A DNA stretch of 64,000 bases from Lingula anatina (lineage: Eukaryota; Brachiopoda; Lingulata; Lingulida; Lingulidae). The stretch is taken from assembly GCF_001039355.2 (NCBI RefSeq), contig NW_019775580.1:849735-913734 (forward strand). The letters run 5' to 3'. This document shows, one piece after another, positions 60,851 to 64,000 of the stretch (the stretch's first letter is position 1; each line of letters begins with the position of its first letter). The notes beneath the pieces were generated by a model. The model saw nothing but the letters and a program-made list of their open reading frames with translations, did no database searches and was not told the origin of the DNA. A program made the position numbers and the translations under genes.

Positions 60851-62704
60851 AAAAGGCATCTGTTTTACTTAGTAGATGAGGAATATGAATTGCTGAGTCA
60901 CATCTTGTCCATTCAAATTACTACAGTTCACAGTGCTCTGGGGCAGAGACAACATGGGCAGTGCCTGCAGTACAGCTGACACCATCACACCAGAGGAGAA
61001 GAGAAAGCAACCAATTGAGTAAGACTTCTTTTCCTCACTGTATAATAATAAGTTGAACTTTACAAAACAAGTGACATGTTGAGATTCATTAATTGGTTAA
61101 TTATGATTACTATGTGAATATTTGTTTTCCTTTTTTAACAATGTTCAAGTTGTTTGGTGTGATGTTGTAGAATTGCATTTTAAAGTGGTGTGACTAGATT
61201 TGTGTATACATGAGTAATCCAGTTGATATTCTTTTATGTATCTTCAAATGTGTTAACTGATATTTGTAGATAATTCCTTTAGAGTCAGTCATTGGAATGG
61301 GGGAGGGGGGTTTGAAGGGGGTAGTGGGGGGAGTATTGAAGCAAGAAGCTGCCAAGCAAGCTTAAAAGCAGATCTAGAGATAGTAAAGCCACAGCAGGTT
61401 TGTGAAATAGCCTGAATACTGGATACTCACCCAGTTTGCTGAGTTGTTATTTGATTTTTAAATTTTAATCCACCTCAGGCCCGTAGCCAGGGGGGTTAGG
61501 GGGTTTGAAAGACCCCCCCCCCTTTTTTTTTTTTTTGCTGGGAAAAGGTCCCTCTGGGTAAAATTTTATCTATGTGATATTGGTATGTGAAGGTTTCATG
61601 GTAAAAGCCCCACTTTTTCAGAAAAAGACTCCCCCCCTCCCTTTTGAAATTGTACCTCAATTTTTGTGTCTTTTTGTTTATCTCCAGTGTAATCCCTTTA
61701 GTATTTGCTTTGCCTTATTTGAACCAGTTTATCTGTGAACTAAATTTTAAGAATATTGATCTTAGCCTTTATAACCTATCATTCAGTATAGTGCAGCACT
61801 CAATGCGTTCAAAGTGGACAGTTAATCTGAAAAAGTAAAAGCAAGAAATAAATAAAATGAACCTCATTTCCAATTTAATTCCAACAGGAAGAGGTTGACT
61901 GCCATTGTTTGTCTCAGGTGGAAACCATGACTTTGCAGATTTTTTGTATAAACTTTTTTTAAAGCTGATGTCATAAGATCCCACATGCTTTCCAAAAAGT
62001 AAGCCAAGTTTCTATGGTGCTGATCATTTAAGATAGACATAAAAGCAGTCAGTTATCTCAGTTTGGAATACACAACTGACGCTGTAGGTTTGCTTACACT
62101 CTGAAATCACAAGGTCAGCACAGATATCTGGGTTAAGGTATAGCATCCAAAATATCCTCATTGTCTCAATGCCAGAACTCTGGGGCAGTCATGTAAGTAA
62201 CCTGTGCACAACATCATCCAAGCATCACAGTTTAATAGATTGTTTAAGCCTGAGACATGTCTGACTAGGGACTAGGTTCAGTACATTGAGAAAAGTTTAG
62301 TTCTCTTCATCCTTTCCTTCTTCTTATGCACCTTCAGCCTTAATACATAGCACTTGGTGTCCTTTTCAGAACATTTTGAAAGTTATCTTGATAAGTTTTG
62401 ATAGTAGTTGAGTATCGTGCTATTTCCATTAATTTTAGGTCTAAGGAAAATAAGTCAGCAGGTTCCAATGGCAGTGCAGCAAAAGGTGGAATCTCCTCTA
62501 AAGACAACTCAAAATCTGACAAATCAAGTGGACCAACGAGAGTGAAACATGTTTGTATTCCTGATGATCGAAAGTTGCCAGCAATAGAAAAATTGGAAGA
62601 TGGGATTCGTCCACTGATCTATGGGATTTTACAAACGGAAAATGGACAGAAAATCAAAGTATTGAAAAGGCACATACGGATTTATCATAGTGCTTGTCTA
62701 ACAG
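60851..62704 (+). CDS. 5' part of a gene for a predicted N-myristoylated protein (unrecognised family)
   Basis: Exon A, 60,851-61,018, follows a strong acceptor (ttttttgcag), has about 100 nt of 5' UTR, and starts at ATG 60,954: MGSACSTADTITPEEKRKQP. Exon B, 62,439-62,704, is joined in phase 2 (acceptor attttag, donor gtaaga) and gives a Ser/Lys/Gly-rich stretch (SKENKSAGSNGSAAKGG...) and then a more ordered segment with VKHVCIPDDRKLPAIEKLED, RPLIYGIL and KVLKRHIRIYHSAC. Gly2 with Ser6 fits the N-myristoylation signal, and Cys5 could be palmitoylated, so a membrane-tethered cytosolic protein is predicted. No further exon was found before 64,000; the intron continues beyond the window. Family not recognised. 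Confidence in the exons is good, in function low. Confidence 0.75.
61476..61650. mobile_element. MITE, family 3, copy with one recognisable end
   Basis: CAGGCCCGTAGCCAGGGGGG at the left, then a C-run, a T-run, 'gggaaaaggtccctctgggtaaaatttt' (the reverse of 'aaattttacccagaagggacc' at 5457) and 'actccccccctccc'. The right inverted end is missing. It lies in the intron between exons A and B of the predicted myristoylated-protein gene. Confidence 0.7.
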
Positions 62705-62707
62705 GTA

Positions 62708-62768
62708 AGATATATATATATATGTATTATATATGGAGAGAGCAAGAGAGAGAGAGAGAGAGAGAGAG
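62708..62768. repeat. (TA)n and (GA)n microsatellites just after exon B
   Basis: (TA)n at 62,709-62,722 and (GA)n at about 62,738-62,768, immediately downstream of the donor of exon B. Confidence 0.9.
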
Positions 62769-64000
62769 TCTGAAAATTTGTTCCAAGTTCTTTCAGCCCT
62801 ACTGGGCCTCTTCAGGGTTTATTTGGCTATGGATGTGATTATGACATCATAGTTGTGAGTTGTCACGTCATAGTTGTGACGTCACAACCACATTTGGATA
62901 AACAATAAGATTGATTGTTGAATACAAGTGCACTATATCATATTCAATTTTGACTCAGATAATTTAACAAATTTTCTTCTGAAGTTCTCCATTAAGCTTC
63001 TACACCTAGATAGTTCTGATAGCAGGGGAAATTTTGAAATTTCTATATATTATTTTATCAGAAGTGAATCTGTGACTGCCAATGATAAGATTATGATTTT
63101 AGTATAGTCTGTAGTTAAGAAATGTCCACCCAAATGGTGCTACATTTAACAACATCAATGCTCAGTCATTCATTGAAGAACAAAATATGGCATTGACACC
63201 TATTAACTTGATGTTGTTCATGAAATACTCATAAGTCTGTGTACTGTAACTGAGGTCACTGGTGTGAGATGGTCTCTATGGCACTGCCTACTGATAATAT
63301 TAACAACCATTAGCTGACAAACTCAGTGCTAGCAGCAATGGGATATTGGGTTTGCTTGAAATGTTTGCTTACTGATCCTGCTTTATGTATTTAGGTTTTA
63401 CATGGTGTGACTTGGATAAACAAACATTCCCAATGTCAACATATTTAATGTTTGGTTTTTAGCGACCCGAGAACGGTTATGATCCACAGGGTAGTTTATA
63501 GTCACAGTAAAAAGACAGTTTTGTTGTAGTTTTGCAAGTCTCTTGGATTCACCAGTTTTTACTGGTCTGGAATGATGATCAAGGATGGTTACATCAAAGT
63601 TATGATTGACATGAAATGAAGTGAATTCTGGAGATAAGATTTAGAGTTGAAAAAGTGCTATCATTTTCCATTTTGCTGGTTTTCTGCATACACACTAAAC
63701 ATTTCTTTAAACTGTCCTGATAGAGACATCATATAAAGTTTGATGACAGTTTTTCTTAATTTTCACACAGTTTTTCTTTATTTAATTTTGGAAAGTCATT
63801 TTGAGAACAGTATTACATGAATATGTTATTGATTTTTTAATGAAAATGAGCTAAAAAGTTATTGTTTGTGTTAGGTATTCTTTATGCTGTCCTTTTGAGT
63901 TTGATATACATTATTTGCCTAGGATACCTACTGTACCTGTAACCCCAAAATTAAACAAATGACCCTAATAGCTGTACATTTCCTAAAAGTTTTGGACACA
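62769..64000. other. Intron or intergenic sequence to the window edge
   Basis: AT-rich, with no supported exon or repeat. Taken as intron of the preceding gene because exon B ends in a functional-looking donor. Confidence 0.5.

Overview
The window is intron-rich, AT-rich animal DNA. Three genes can be read with spliced exons, GT-AG introns of about 0.3 to 1.7 kb, and module-like extracellular domains; a fourth gene is partly in the window. There is no bacterial gene organisation. Dinucleotide microsatellites, many short inverted-repeat elements and a repeat with a variable tandem core (like the 'pearl'/Helitron-like elements described in bivalves) suggest a marine invertebrate such as a mollusc or a non-vertebrate deuterostome. 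I cannot decide the phylum from the sequence.

Layout. (1) 1-4.2 kb: low-complexity ends, a tandem repeat of about 145 bp whose units each carry an AGGTCA-A-AGGTCA motif, and short transposon relics. (2) 4,221-10,510, minus strand: a six-exon UNC93-like (MFS fold) membrane protein of 496 aa, with mobile elements in its introns. (3) 10.9-15.1 kb: a LINE 3' fragment, a foldback element, a possible gene remnant with a poly(A) signal, and a disrupted MITE. (4) 15,516-20,573, plus strand: a nine-exon secreted protein of 408 aa with the order signal peptide, VWC, VWC, ShK, FN2, ShK, then a Thr/Pro-rich tail with Ser-Gly sites. (5) 24,146-29,532, plus strand: a seven-exon glycolipid-transfer-protein-domain gene with an N-terminal membrane anchor, all key ligand residues conserved. 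(6) 30.2-57.1 kb: a transposon graveyard. Its core is a 3.55-kb tandem duplication (34.5-47.7 kb) repeatedly hit by other elements. Paralogous copies serve as 'empty sites', so several insertions can be defined to the base: a Tc1-like element at 51,738-53,346, an unclassified 2,037-bp TIR element at 42,718-44,754, and a TIR element at 33,082-34,460. (7) 57.4-64 kb: the 5' part of a plus-strand gene with a predicted N-myristoylated product; only two exons (one coding start) are visible and the gene runs off the window.

The genes do not look functionally linked. The most interesting material is the nested repeat architecture at 30-57 kb, the undescribed 2-kb TIR element with internal GGGGTACGGACACTAC motifs, the composite hairpin-bounded element at 48.5-53.6 kb, and the unusual domain mix of the secreted protein.
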